Positions 11,695-24,400 of a stretch of DNA of 64,000 nucleotides are shown here, piece by piece (within the stretch, counting starts at the first letter, position 1; each line of letters starts with the position of its first letter). The position numbers and the translations under genes were made by a program. The notes under the pieces are model-generated. The model saw only the letters and a list, made by a program, of their open reading frames with translations. It searched no databases and had not been told where the DNA came from. The stretch covers positions 4,903,059 through 4,967,058 of the forward strand of contig OZ025253.1 in the NCBI GenBank assembly GCA_964019135.1, given 5' to 3'. The DNA is from Arenicola marina (Eukaryota; Annelida; Polychaeta; Arenicolidae).

Positions 11695-11915
11695 AAGGAT
11701 GTAAACGGTTGTACCCAGAAGGGTGCAAAGGCTTGCATCTAAAAGGTTGTAAACGGTTACACCCAAAAGGGTGTAAAGGCTTGCATCTTACAGGATGTAA
11801 ACGGTTACACCCAAAAGGGTGTAAAGGCTTGCATCTAAAAGGATGTAAACTGTTACACACAAAAGGATGTAAAGCTTACATCCAAAAGAGTGTAAACGGT
11901 TACACCCTTAAGTGC
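11695..11915. repeat. Tandem repeat of about 42 bp with hairpin-forming halves
   Basis: Alternating phrases gtaaacggttacacccaaaa and gggtgtaaaggcttgcatct recur about five times. TTACACCC and GGGTGTAA are self-complementary across AAAA. The gene 3 copy at about 60575-60655 keeps only a short, partly diverged version. It lies downstream of the gene 2 polyadenylation signal. Confidence 0.85.
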
Positions 11916-12141
11916 GGGGTAAAATCAAGCGTACTTCTGGTGTTTAGTGGGAGGGGAATGATTTCCCACGTTCGTTCCGGACTATGCCTGGATTAGGTAA
12001 GCAGGAGGGTGCAGTGGGTTGCTCCAGGTAACAGGGTGGTGAGGATGTGGAGTGAAACGCTGGCAATGAAAGATAAATCACCTCAAATTACGAAGCAGGA
12101 TTTGTCCCACAATAAGACAACTGCGTAGCAGAACTTTTTCA

Positions 12142-12147
12142 TTTATT
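12142..12147 (-). terminator. Probable polyadenylation signal of gene 2
   Basis: The minus strand has AATAAA about 140 bases beyond the stop codon at 12289. The corresponding gene 3 sequence has the same signal doubled at 60760-60769, in conserved surroundings. Confidence 0.55.
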
Positions 12148-12288
12148 ATTCGTTCATTTCTTTTCGAAAAATTCACATCGAAATCAATTTCATTTTTAAC
12201 AATTCTGGTAACCATGGTAATGACAAATAGGGTTAACCGGATTATTCTGTGAATTGACAAAGCGGCGACAAATCTGTGACGTCATCAC

Positions 12289-12459
12289 TCAGGTGCGCTC
12301 GCTAGCCGGAATCAAGCCGTCGATCCACGTGTGGTACCTGGTGACCCTGGCGTAGACTCCGGGTAAACCGGACGCGCATCCGTACCCCCAGGACACAGCG
12401 CCCACCAGGTGGAACTTGTCGTCCCGATCCTGGACCACCAGGGGTCCGCCGGAGTCTCC
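12289..12459 (-). CDS. Gene 2 exon 13: S1 protease, catalytic Ser and C-terminus
   Basis: Acceptor cgcgatccag, phase 0, then [31 protein letters not shown] and a terminal [17 protein letters not shown] with TGA at 12289-12291. Ser637 is the catalytic serine; the SWGYGC and GLPGVYARV segments carry small residues at the 216/226 positions, consistent with trypsin-like specificity. 57 codons including stop, identical in protein to the gene 3 exon at 60911-61081. Confidence 0.95.
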   Translation of the reverse strand, partial: GDSGGPLVVQDRDDKFHLVGAVSWGYGCASGLPGVYARVTRYHTWIDGLIPASERT

Positions 12460-15400
12460 CTGGATCGCGAGAAACAGATACATGGCAACGGTTGGTTGGT
12501 TATGCACGACGCTTTAACCACTTTTAGTAATATCGTGTCAATGGGAGAAGGCGAAGGAAGGGAGAGTGGAGCCATGTCCCCCGGGGGCAACTCCCTAATC
12601 GTTACGAAAAAAGACATGGGATCTGTATCCTGCGACCAGACAGCCATGACCACAGTGGGGCTCGAACCACCGATCCAAGTGCCCTTAGGCTCTCAGGTGA
12701 CCAGAACACTCATTTGGCAGATGAAAGGGGGGGGGGGGGGTGGGCAAGGGTATTTCCGTTCCTCGGGAATGGGCTTTTCATTTCACCGTAGGAACGAGGA
12801 CAATATTTCTTCGTGAACTGGGAATGAGATATCAACCGGTCTTCGTGATCAAGGCTTTTCATTATTCGTGGACCGATAATGTTTACCATGTATTCGCCCC
12901 TTCCATTGTATACATTTAATTCATCTTGACCTGGGAATAAAGACATGACATTTATTCTTCGTGGAACACCCTTGATCTGCCTAGATGGCGAGATGCTCGT
13001 CTTGGTCTGGCCAGATGGTGAGAGACCCGCCCTTGGTATGGATAGATGGTGAGAGGTCCACCCTTGTTCGGCCTAGGTAGTGAGAGACCAGCCCTTGTTC
13101 TGGCTAGATGGTGAGAGACCGAGCCTTGATATAGCTAGATGGTGAGAGACCCGCCCTTGGTCTGGCAAGATGCTGAGAGACCGGGCCTTGAGATAGCTAG
13201 ATGGCGAGATGCTCGTCTTGGTCTGGCCAGGTGGTGAGAAACCCGTCCTTCGTATGGCTAGATAGTGGAGACCCGCCCTTGGTCTGGTTAGATGGTGAGA
13301 GACCCACCCTTGGTCTGGCTAGATGGTGAGAGGCCCGCCCTTGGTCTGGCTATATAGTGAGAGGCCCGCCCTTGGTCTGGTTAGATGGTGAGAGACCCGC
13401 CCTTGGTGTGGTTAGATGGTGAGAGACCCGCCCTAGGTCTGCCTAGATGGCGAGAGACCCGCCCTTGGTCTGCCTAGATGGCGGGAGACCCGCCCTTGGT
13501 ATGGTAAGATCGCGAGAGACCCGCCCTTGGTCTGCCTAGATGGCGGGAGACCCGCCCTTGGTACGGCTAGATGGCGTTAGACCCACCCTTGGTCTGGCTA
13601 GATGGTGAGAGACCCGCCCTTGGTATGGCTAGATGGTGTTAGGCCCGCCCCTGGTGCGGCTAAATTGTGCGAGACCCACCCCTGGTCCGACGTTTCCATT
13701 AGTCACGTACCATGAACAAGACACCGATACGTTTCACGTAGCTGACGGGCATACATTTGCACAAGTGGGTATCGAACCTCGTACGTGATATACGCCTCCA
13801 TGAGTCACGTACCTGACATACGTCTCCATGAGTCACGTACCTGACATACGTCTCCATGAGTCACGTACCTGACATACGTCTCCATGAGTCACGTACCTGA
13901 CATACGCCCTCATGAGTCACGTACTTGACATACGTCTCCATGAGTCACGTACCTGACATACGTCTCCATGAGTCACGTACTTGACATACGTCTCCATGAG
14001 TCACGTACTTGACATACGCCTCCATGAGTCACGTACCTGACATACGTCTCCATGAGTCACGTACCTGACATACGTCTCCATGAGTCACGTACCTGACATA
14101 CGTCTCCATGAGTCACGTACCTGATATACGTCTCCATGAGTCACGTACTTGACATACGTCTCCATGAGTCACGTACCTGACATACGTCTGCATGAGTCAC
14201 GTACTTGACATACGTCTCCACGAGTCACGTACCTGACATACGTCCCCACGAGTCACGTACTTGACATACGTCTCCATGAGTCACGTACCTGACATACGTC
14301 TCCATGAGTCACGTACCTGACATACGTCTCCATGAGTCACGTACTTGACATACGTCTCCATGAGTCACGTACCTGACATACGTCTCCATGAGTCACGTAC
14401 CTGACATACGTCTCCATGAGTCACGTACCTGACATACGTCTCCATGAATCACGTACTTGACATACGTCTCTACGAGTCACGTACCTGACATACGTCTCCA
14501 TGAGTCACGTACTTGACATGCGTCTCCACGAGTCACGTACCTGACATACGTCTCCATGAGTCACGTACCTGACATATGTCTCCATGAGTCACGTACCTGA
14601 CATACGTCTCCCATGAGTCACTGTGAGCCACCTACCTGAAACACGTCTTCATGAGTCATGTACTTGACGAGGGCTGACGATGTCGCCCTCGCGTTCAGTG
14701 AGTCACGTATCTGGCCATGTCACCCTGGTTGTCGCCGGTGCACACCATGTTGGCGGTGATGGGTCTGGGGGTCACGCACCTGACAGGCGTCCCTGACGAC
14801 GTCGCCCTGGTTGTAGCCGGTGCATATCATGTTGGCGGTGATGGGTCTGGGGGTCACGCACCTGACAGGCGTCCCTGAAGACGTCGCCCTGGTTGTACCC
14901 GGTGCATATCATGTTGGCGGTGATGGGTCTTGGGGTCACGTACCTGAGAGGCGTCCCTGACGCTGTCGCCCTGGTTGTCCCCGGCAAACACCATGTTGGC
15001 GGTGATGGGTCTGGGGGTCACTTACCTGGCATGAGTCCCTGACGACGTCGCCCTGGTTGTCCTCGGCAAACACCATGTTGGCGGTGATGAGTCTGGGGGT
15101 CACGTACCTGGCATGCGTCCCTGACGACGTCACCCTGGTTGTCCCCGGCACACATCATGTTGGCGGTGATGGGATTGGTGACGAGAGCGGCATAGCCTGT
15201 GGCGCAGTCAGCGTTGGTGGTGATATTCAGCGACGTGTAGAGCAGGACGTCCGGCGAAGAGCCCCCTGTGGACATGACACGCACCGATCACTATAGAGAC
15301 ATCGGCGTCATGTAACTGACTATGTGTGTGAACTAGTCCGGCGGCTGACCTGCCAACTGGTATCATTGTTGTCAGTAATCCGCGAAAGAAGACAATACAG

Positions 15401-18400
15401 ATATGAAATGCACAATCTTAGCAATGATGACGATTACTCATAATGTGGCTCCCTCTTGATCGTTGTAAAATTGTATATAGAACACATGGTGTCATCCAAG
15501 TTACTTGGTTCCTGAAAGGATACGTGGTTTTCCGACCACTGTTTGTCATTTGTATCATTGTATTTTGACGCCAAAAAGGAAGCGAGGGAAGAGCGAATAG
15601 AACATTTGGTCATTTCTTTTAAAACATAGTGTATGCACTATTTGCTCTATAATCGTAAATGCTAATATGTTCTATAACCAAAGGAGAATTTACTATAGCA
15701 ATAACGCCGTCCACGTCTACTAATTTGTCTAGGCGGCGTGCCTGGCGCCACCCCATAAGCAGCTTGCTTTTCTCACAGGCAAAGAGGAACGTAGTACGTC
15801 ATATTTCCAGTACCATATCGTGCCGTTTTCCCGTTCACTGTCATCTTCATAGCATGTAACATTTGTAATATAATTCATGAATTTTAAAGGCAAATAATTC
15901 ATATAGTCGGTGTCATCTTCTTTTTGAACCTTCAAGCGGACATTATGATGTTGAGGTGCCGTATTCTCTAACGTGTCTTCATACATAATATACATAAAAA
16001 CAACAGGCATTTCATTAAATATGGAACTCGTTAAGAAAGGATATATTTGCATGTTCTAACCAATATTCCCAGAAGGAATCCCCCGCCCTGCAATATGAAC
16101 TACTCCATAGCACCCTACAAATGAATCTGGGTATGATCTGCCGTAGTCCGAAGTCCTCAAGAAGACAAGAATTGTTTTGCGTATGAGAAACTTCCTATAA
16201 TTTTTATAGTTCATATATCTGTGTTATTGTGCCAGTTCCGGTAAGCGCAGTCCAATAGCCGTTGAATCTGTGTAGAGACCAAGCTAGTTTGGTGAGGCGC
16301 AATTTTGTTTGTGGTCACGGGGAGGTCACAATGTTCTTATTAGTTCCTGCGATGGACTTGATTTCTTTTCTATTTCTTGATCTGCAAAACGTTTAATAGT
16401 ACGAGGGTCTGATTACGAGATAGAAAACATTGATCCTCTTTCTATAACATGCAAGGTAATATTTTTTTCTAAACTAATTCAGAGCCAGCTTTGTGTTTTA
16501 CAAAAAAAAACATCCACACACCCTGGATATACAATGGTCCTTCCCTAACTACCATTGTTACCAGCCCCGTGATTGGTGGAACGCCGACTCAGGAACCGGG
16601 CGTTAAGCTTGTTGCCAGCCTAGCGTGTTTCGCCCATAATTTATTACAACCCCGTTTAGCTCCATCTCGTGGTCGGAACCAGACAGGCAGTTATATACTT
16701 GTATACTGTTCTCACCTAAAATAAGCTACGGTTTCCCAGAAACATATGCGATTAGTTATCTAATAAAATATCTAGATGAATAATGCTTTTCTATGTGACA
16801 AGGAAAAGACAAATGAAAAAAACTCCAAGGTTTCTACAACATTGGTCAGTATTGCTGCAGCCCGTTCCTTGACGGATGGCGGGCTCACAGGAAAGGAGTA
16901 GTGCATGGGTTGCCCAGTTACCTGTGTCCCTGTTCTCACTGAGAACTGAGAATGGCATCTGAAAAATGTTACCTCAAGTCTGCTTCTTAGTCACGGGCAG
17001 AAGAAATTCTAATTATAACGACTCGGGTCAGTCTCGCCTTAATTAAAAACTTCCTTAATAAATAAAATAAAAGCATATACAATATCCCTATCACCTGACA
17101 GCGTGACTAATTTGTTGGCGACGTTTGTATCTTAGACCTTATACTGTAAATCGGGTACACTGAGCGACACCCCCCGCCCCCACACACACACACCTCCCCC
17201 CCCCCTCCCCCCCAAAAAAGCGGCCACAACAGAAGACCAAACTCACCGGAAGAGGTTGCTCCCCACCCACTAGCGACAGCTCTCTGATGGGCATAGTCCT
17301 CGTCAAAACACGGGGCGCAGACGGGGAAGACCTGAGGTGACAAAGTAATTGGCGCCTGAAGGCGGATGAGAGCGATGTCGTTGTTAGTGTTGGCTGCATC
17401 GTAATCAGAATGCACGTAGATGTTGCTGATGAAATGAAAGGCCTCCGTGCCCTCGGAGGTGGGCCAGTGGTGCTCGCCGAGCCACAGTGCCCGGGGTTGG
17501 TCCGTGAAGGCCACGGCGCAGTGAGCCGCCGTCACCGCCCAATAACGGTTAATGATGGACGCTCCACAGAAGTGATAGACGAACTGGTCGTCATATGTGA
17601 CGAAGGACGCCTGCAAGTAACGGAATTGTGCACTGTTCTTCACTGTACATATCTAATACCAAATCTTATCACTGTATGTCATTACTTGTAATATGTATAT
17701 ATATATATAGTGTCATTAATTGTAACGTATATATATATATATATATACCAATGCAGGCTTCCATAAAATATATGCTACAGAATCCTCTTCACAATGAAAG
17801 CTGTTGTACACAGTTCATGTGACGGATTTCATTACATCATGAGAAATCTGAATATGATTTAGCTTGATTTGTTTGGCGTCGAAATCGCTAATGTCATTGC
17901 TTAACTAATCCTACTTTCACAGAGCCACTTTCTCCAAGACTTTTCTCCAAAATACATTAAAACTAATGAACATGGAAAATGGTTGTATGAGCAGAGTTAA
18001 AGAACGTTTTCAAGCATTCATATCAGTTAAACGACTTAGCAAACTGAGCCAATTTTATGTCTTTTCCTTTTCTATAAATGGTATTGCATTGCCTGATGGT
18101 AACTAATATTTCTACTAGTCCTGTAAATAATTAGGACCGCAACCCCTCGTTTGGTTATATATTCACCCCCCCCCCCACGCCCTCCACACCCACACACAGA
18201 CCCCTTACCTGCCAGGGGAATTCATTGGGTCTGGCCTGCTGTCCTCCCACAATGCGAGCGGCCGGGAGTTCCATGTTACCAGCGTCCGGGTAGGCGCTGA
18301 CACCGCAGTCTCCGCCAGCTGAGGAAGAACATGACATACAGCACATTGTGTGGATGAGGGGGGACAGATAGGGTCGCAGAGTTGGATAGCATCCACTTCT

Positions 18401-21400
18401 CCATCCTTTGTCGTCCATTGGTTAGATTTGCTCCAGATTGCTTCTTTTAATACTAAAGTTTGAGACATGAGACCGGGTCACCGTTTGGGAACAATGATCT
18501 TGACAAGAGGCCGGGCCACTGATTGGTAACAATGACCTTGACATGGAACCGGGCCACTGATTGGGAACAATGACCTTGACATGGAACCGGGCCACTGATT
18601 AGGAACAATGGCCTTGCCATGGCACCGGGCCACTGATTGGCAACTTTGACCTTGCCATGGGACCGGGCCACTGTTTGGGAACAATGACTTTTACATGGGA
18701 CCGGGCCACTGATTGTTAACCTTGACCTCGTCACAGACAGCGTCACAGACAGCGCGAGCTCTCCTCTAGAAACAAGCATTCTGGGTACACTCGCGTCGGC
18801 GGGTCCATTTGATGTTACTTACAACCCATATTGCCTGACAATATAGAGATTTGTAATATTTTACTTACTGTACCAAATGGGGAAAGTACCTGGAAAACAG
18901 AAATGATGCAACAATATTAATACATATGGTCTCTAATGTTCGATTTCATTTCATGTGAACACTTTTAGGTGAACCCGAAATATGTCGATAGGAAATTCAG
19001 AAAGAACAAGAATTTTAACTACATATTTTATATTTGCGAGAAAAGTATGATTTGCTCATCGAGTTCCGCTTTACGTTATATCACTGGGCTAAAGCTGCTA
19101 TAACAGTCATGTTTCGCCTAAAAACTTAATCACGATAATTTCTGCAGATATTTTCTGGACCCATTGTCTAAACTTTGCAGGAAAATATTGACGAAATATA
19201 GAAAATTGTCATATCTATATTGGTCATAACACGGCGGCGATGGCCACCTTTTAATGACGTAGGGCGCCAACACGAAAATACATTGATCCATGTTCCTGCT
19301 ATACTCTGCATCACTTTATATGACCAGCTTTAAGTAGCATAACAAATTACATGTTTAACCCTTGCAGTATAAATGAGCGAAATGGTGCAGTCGTTTCATA
19401 TCATAGCTCGATCTATTTGGTTAGCAGTGGGATCATACAGCAATGCAATATGATTTTCATTATGCAACCTCCTTCATGAAGTGGGTTTGGCATTCACGAA
19501 AAAAAGTATTATATCAACCGAGCACTAACATATATGATTGATAATTATTTGCAGTACAGTAGCGTTATACAGGCAGGTATCCGAGGCCATGAAACAGTCA
19601 AACTTACATTCTTCTTGCGTAGTGGTTGGCTGTGTCGTGGTGGTGGTAGGTTGGGGTGTGGTGGTGGTTGTCCCGAAGTCAATAGGTGCAGATGTGGTTC
19701 CACCCAGCAAGTTATCGACTGAAACATCAACAAGAACGCAAAAGGTTGAGCAAGCAATGATTGGAACTCAATATCCGAGTCGCCACCGTTCTCACACGGT
19801 AGATCAGCGTCCGAACCAAGGTAAGACAAGGATTTATATGTTTCAACGAATTATCTCGAATGCAAAACGGTATATTACAACGATATGTAAACATGCAAAC
19901 CGGCGAAATGGCATTAACTATAATTCCGATTATAACTGTCGTAAAATTACTGATTAAGATCTTCATAAACTGCCCAACGTAGGAAGAACCCTATCTAAAC
20001 AGTTGTTACGATCCGTAAACCGAAATAAAAAAAAATGGCATGTTCTGGAAGTGGTCACACATCCCCATGAACCTAACAGCTCGACACTACTGGCTGAGCT
20101 GAGCGGACTCAGAGCGATCGGCCACGTGTAAATGCGCCGCCCTTTGAACCCTGCAAACCCTGCCCCCAAAAAATGGTTCCTTTTACACTTTGAAGCGATG
20201 ATCCGAGCTTACAGTTGTGATAACTCTCTTCACCCGCAAGTATATTATTCAGCTTATCAGGTTCTTGCAAAATCAATCTTATATGGACATTTTGGGAATA
20301 CACGCCGTTGTGTGGTCATGCGATGTGCATGTGCAGGCCCCAGGAATCCGCCCTTTGGCTATTTATAGAGACGCTGTCGCACGCACTGGCGGTTCTAGGG
20401 TACTCCTGCGGCCGACCTTGCATGGCTTGAAAGTGTACACCGCTGAAACACGCAACAGCGGTTCCAGGATTCTCCGGCGGCTGGTCGGTCCACAGGGGCC
20501 TACATAGCGCTACTGACAACAACATCCTGCTTACTCTTTAGGGGCATATTTGTTGTAATTATGACCTTTGCCTTAACATACGTATCAGCTGGATGTTGGC
20601 GAAGATCCACTCGATGAAGGCCTGGGCACACGCGGCTGGAATGTCGGCGATGAAGACCAGGATGATATAGGCGGGCGGCTGAGACGGTCCAATTACTATG
20701 ATGACGAAGACGACGATGACGCTGCCCTCCCTGTGGCAACCATCATTATTAATTAGTTATTGAATTATTAGAATTATTAATCAGTTATTGTATTATTGTA
20801 ATTATTAATCAGTTATTGTATTATTATAATTATTAATCAGTTATTGTATTATTATAATTATTAATCAACACAATCATTAAAGGCCGTAGACTGCCTTCGT
20901 GGGTGTCAGATATAAAGAAACTGTATGTGAGAAGCTGCAATAGGGTTAGGGATGGGTGAAGGGGTCAGTCCATGGGTGTGTGGCCCCGCCGCCTCGTGTG
21001 AGACATGCCCCCACCCCCCATAGCAGCGCCATAGATATCTTGTTCAAGCCTTACAAATCCATCTTTTAGTAATATGGTTGAATGCATTATGCAATTTATC
21101 CTTACAATTGAATTTTCAAAATTGTGTATTAGGCGAACGTAAGATCTTATACAGCTAACTCATTAATGATGTATTTGTAATAACCAAATATATATATATA
21201 GATGTAAATGGATGAATATAGTTCCCAATTTTTTCTTTATTAAGAACACGATTATATATCATTATAAATTGGAAAAGTACACGTCGAAAATCTCCACCTT
21301 TGCAAAGAAATGGGATCCCCTCTCAAACGCTTTAATGCTTAGCAAAACTGTAATGTGAATTGACGAACTTGTTGTAAGTCTGGATGTTGTTATACATGGA

Positions 21401-24400
21401 AATAGAAATAAAAACTTACAAGACTCAACCGATTCCATGAATAGACAACAAATATTCACCACTTGTCCTTGGGAGAAAACATGCTTCGACGAATGGGTGT
21501 GGTATTGGGAATACTGCTCAATTGCATAAGAAAACCATCCACCAAGAAAGCGAGGCTGACGTCCAGCCTAATTCATGTCTGGGGCATGACACATAAGCAG
21601 TATTTGGAAATGACTATATGATGTCAGCTGCAAGGGGTTAGGATTCAATTGAGTACCCCGGAACCCGGACGATCAAGTGTGCAATAAATAATCCACGGAA
21701 GGGGGGTTTACCATGTAAGGGTCGGCGGCAAACTGTTGGCAGTTCATTACCTGATGTCTTCAACCTCAACCACCATGTTGGTATCCGGGAAGTGTTCGTC
21801 GATGACGCCTTGCACCTGTTGGATAGACATATGTACAGCGTCATCATTGCTTATCTTATGATATATACTTTATTTCCAGGATAAATAGTATCGCATTATA
21901 AATGTACAGTTGTATACGGGATCTCAAACTTTGTTTAGTCCAATGCAAGTTGCAAGCACAAATAAACGCATTATGCGTTAATTCGTCTCCATATATTGAT
22001 CAATGTGGCAAATTCATATGCAAATAATGCACTTGCACATCAGGTGTCTGGTTTGGTATTGTGAATTAACTTCCGTTGTACTAGCATCAGCTTTATCACT
22101 ATATAAGACAGTTGTATTGCATAATTCATCTTATGAATCTGTTGACACTAAGTACCTTCGTATGAAACTTTGTCTTTCATCTACCGAATAATGTACTGTA
22201 ATATCATGCTTTCATTCTGTATCTGAAATCTTGTTTTTGATGTACCGTGTTCTGTAACATTATTATGGAAAAAAAAATCAAGTATCTTTGGGAATCGATT
22301 TTGCTTTTTTTTTTCACCGCTAGGACGCCAACACACTCATCGATTATCAACACGGTGAAAGTTACAATGTAATGAACCCACCGCCGCAATGAATCTGTTC
22401 TCGATGTCCTCCCTGACAGCGGGGTCGCTCAGGTCTGGCGCGTTGTCCCCGACGTCAAAGTGAACCTCACCCCTGAATCTCATCTCTGAAGAAAGGACAA
22501 GAATTAACACTTCCAGCTCTGATCGTCACCGTTAGCCAACTGTTTTGCCATGCATGCGAAATCCCGAGAAGCGAGTCCCGCGACAAACTTCTCTTGTGAG
22601 TGACGCTCATACTACTGTGGTTGACAGGGAGAAAATGTCAAAAAAAATTTAAAGTGCATCATAATTTCTATCGATAATGGGATATCGATTGACTGGAATT
22701 AAAGATAAGACATATGACAAGTGCAACGCCGAACATTTCATTCACGCTATATTTTGAAGTAGGGAAAACTGACAGATTCCCTTCGTTTTCCGGATAAACA
22801 TTAGCCTACTGTTATCTACTCATATATAGATTGTTTGCACTTAAGATTTATAAACACGCGCTAGATACACTGTCCAAATTTTTTAATGTGTTACCTCTTT
22901 AAGAAGTGTATATTTTATTAATGTTACGTGATGGAATATTGGTTTATGCAGAAATAAAACAACAAGGCCAAAGAAAGAAAAGCGTATGTTTGTCCATTTT
23001 CAGCGGTTGTTAAAACCGATGAAAGTGTACTACACACGAAAGTGTCACTTCCCCACGTGAGTGGCACTGCACAAAATATTTGGAACTTTAACTATTGCAA
23101 ATGTTTTCCATCCATACAAAACGGTTGTAAGTGCAGCACTGTGCAGTTGATACCAATTGGTACCAGCACCAATGTTCCCACATTCAAGGATACATCGACA
23201 TCTGGCACGGTCGTCCCTCTTAGTCGCACCATCATGCAAGGGTCACTAGCGGTCGCTACTTTTGTTGAGGGTGGTGCCTTGGGGGAGGGATGGTGGGGGG
23301 GGGGGGTGGAGGGGAGGGGGAAATACATCACCTGATTCATTTTCGCAGAGGTCCCCCTCGTAGCCATTTGGACACGCGCACTGGACGTCGCCCGGTCCGG
23401 TGGAGCTGCAGGTACCTCCGTTCTGACATGGGTTGTCCCAGCAGTTATCTGGAATAGCCAGTGCGATAATAGACGTGGTTTATTATATATAGTTATAATT
23501 GATAATTGAGAATAGCATATGTGATCGTATTTATAGCTTGCATACCCTTCGTAGCATAACAATATGGGGGTGATAAAACCGTTGTTTTGTGTACGCTATT
23601 ATTATTATATGTTTCTTCTTCTTTTTTTAACTTGTTTTCCCTTTTCTTCTTGAACGAGCATATAAGCACTGTTTCTGGTCATTTGCGATATGAAAGATGT
23701 AATGTACGTGCTTTTTTATGTTTTTTTATATGAAATAAACCTATTATTACTACTTTTATATTTGAGATTTAATGTCCGACCTCTAAAATATAAGCATATT
23801 AATAAATTGACATATTAACATAGGCAATTGCACTTAATTAAACGTATATTTTTGTAGTATGTGTTATTTTATCGTTATGTTATATGCTCTGAGCTTTCTC
23901 AATTACAATCATTTCAAAAGAAACTCGTTTAATAAATGAGGTTTGAAGAATCTTCATCTGGATATGCAAAGCGTAACACAAAATCAGTGCTTCGCCCGAT
24001 CCGGTAACATTAGCTACACATTTGAAATACACTGTTTCAATCGTGGATTGGTATATGATATTTTGAGGGGTTTGAAAGGGATAATTCGACACAGTCTCGA
24101 CACAGACATATTAATGAAATCAACATTAGGCATTGACCCCCACATTCCGGCACGAAATCGGAAAGAGTGACATCGACACGGTATTTTGGAAAAAACGACA
24201 CTGAATTTAGCCGAAAAGCGACACAGAACGTCGTAAAAAATCGACATTCGACACTGAGAATTTGTAATAATCGACACGGGACACTGCCCCCCCCCCGCTT
24301 CCAGACTCATATCTTTTGCTTTATCATACTTTGTGATACATTCCTGATTATAATAAAACATGGCAAACATTCAACTGAGTGCCGACGTGTTCTCTCCAAT

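Larger units (their letters stand above)
11308..15180. repeat. Segmental duplication, copy in gene 2
   Basis: From gatgtcttattaatgac at about 11308 rightward the sequence matches 60088 onward at high identity: 11319-11650 against 60099-60430, the terminal protease exon, the SINE, then the 31-, 28- and 82-bp arrays in the same order. To the left of the boundary the two copies are unrelated. The duplicated part comprises the 3' end of a protease gene, so genes 2 and 3 share it. Confidence 0.9.

Noticed and set aside
14772..15151. Tandem small proteins of about 71 residues in the 82-bp array
   Set aside because: They are frame-shifted read-throughs of duplicated exon ends plus donor; the same applies to 63601-63980.
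20380..20500. Diverged duplicate of gcggttc...ggattctcc-type sequence
   Set aside because: Two copies about 85 bases apart look related but are too diverged to call with confidence.
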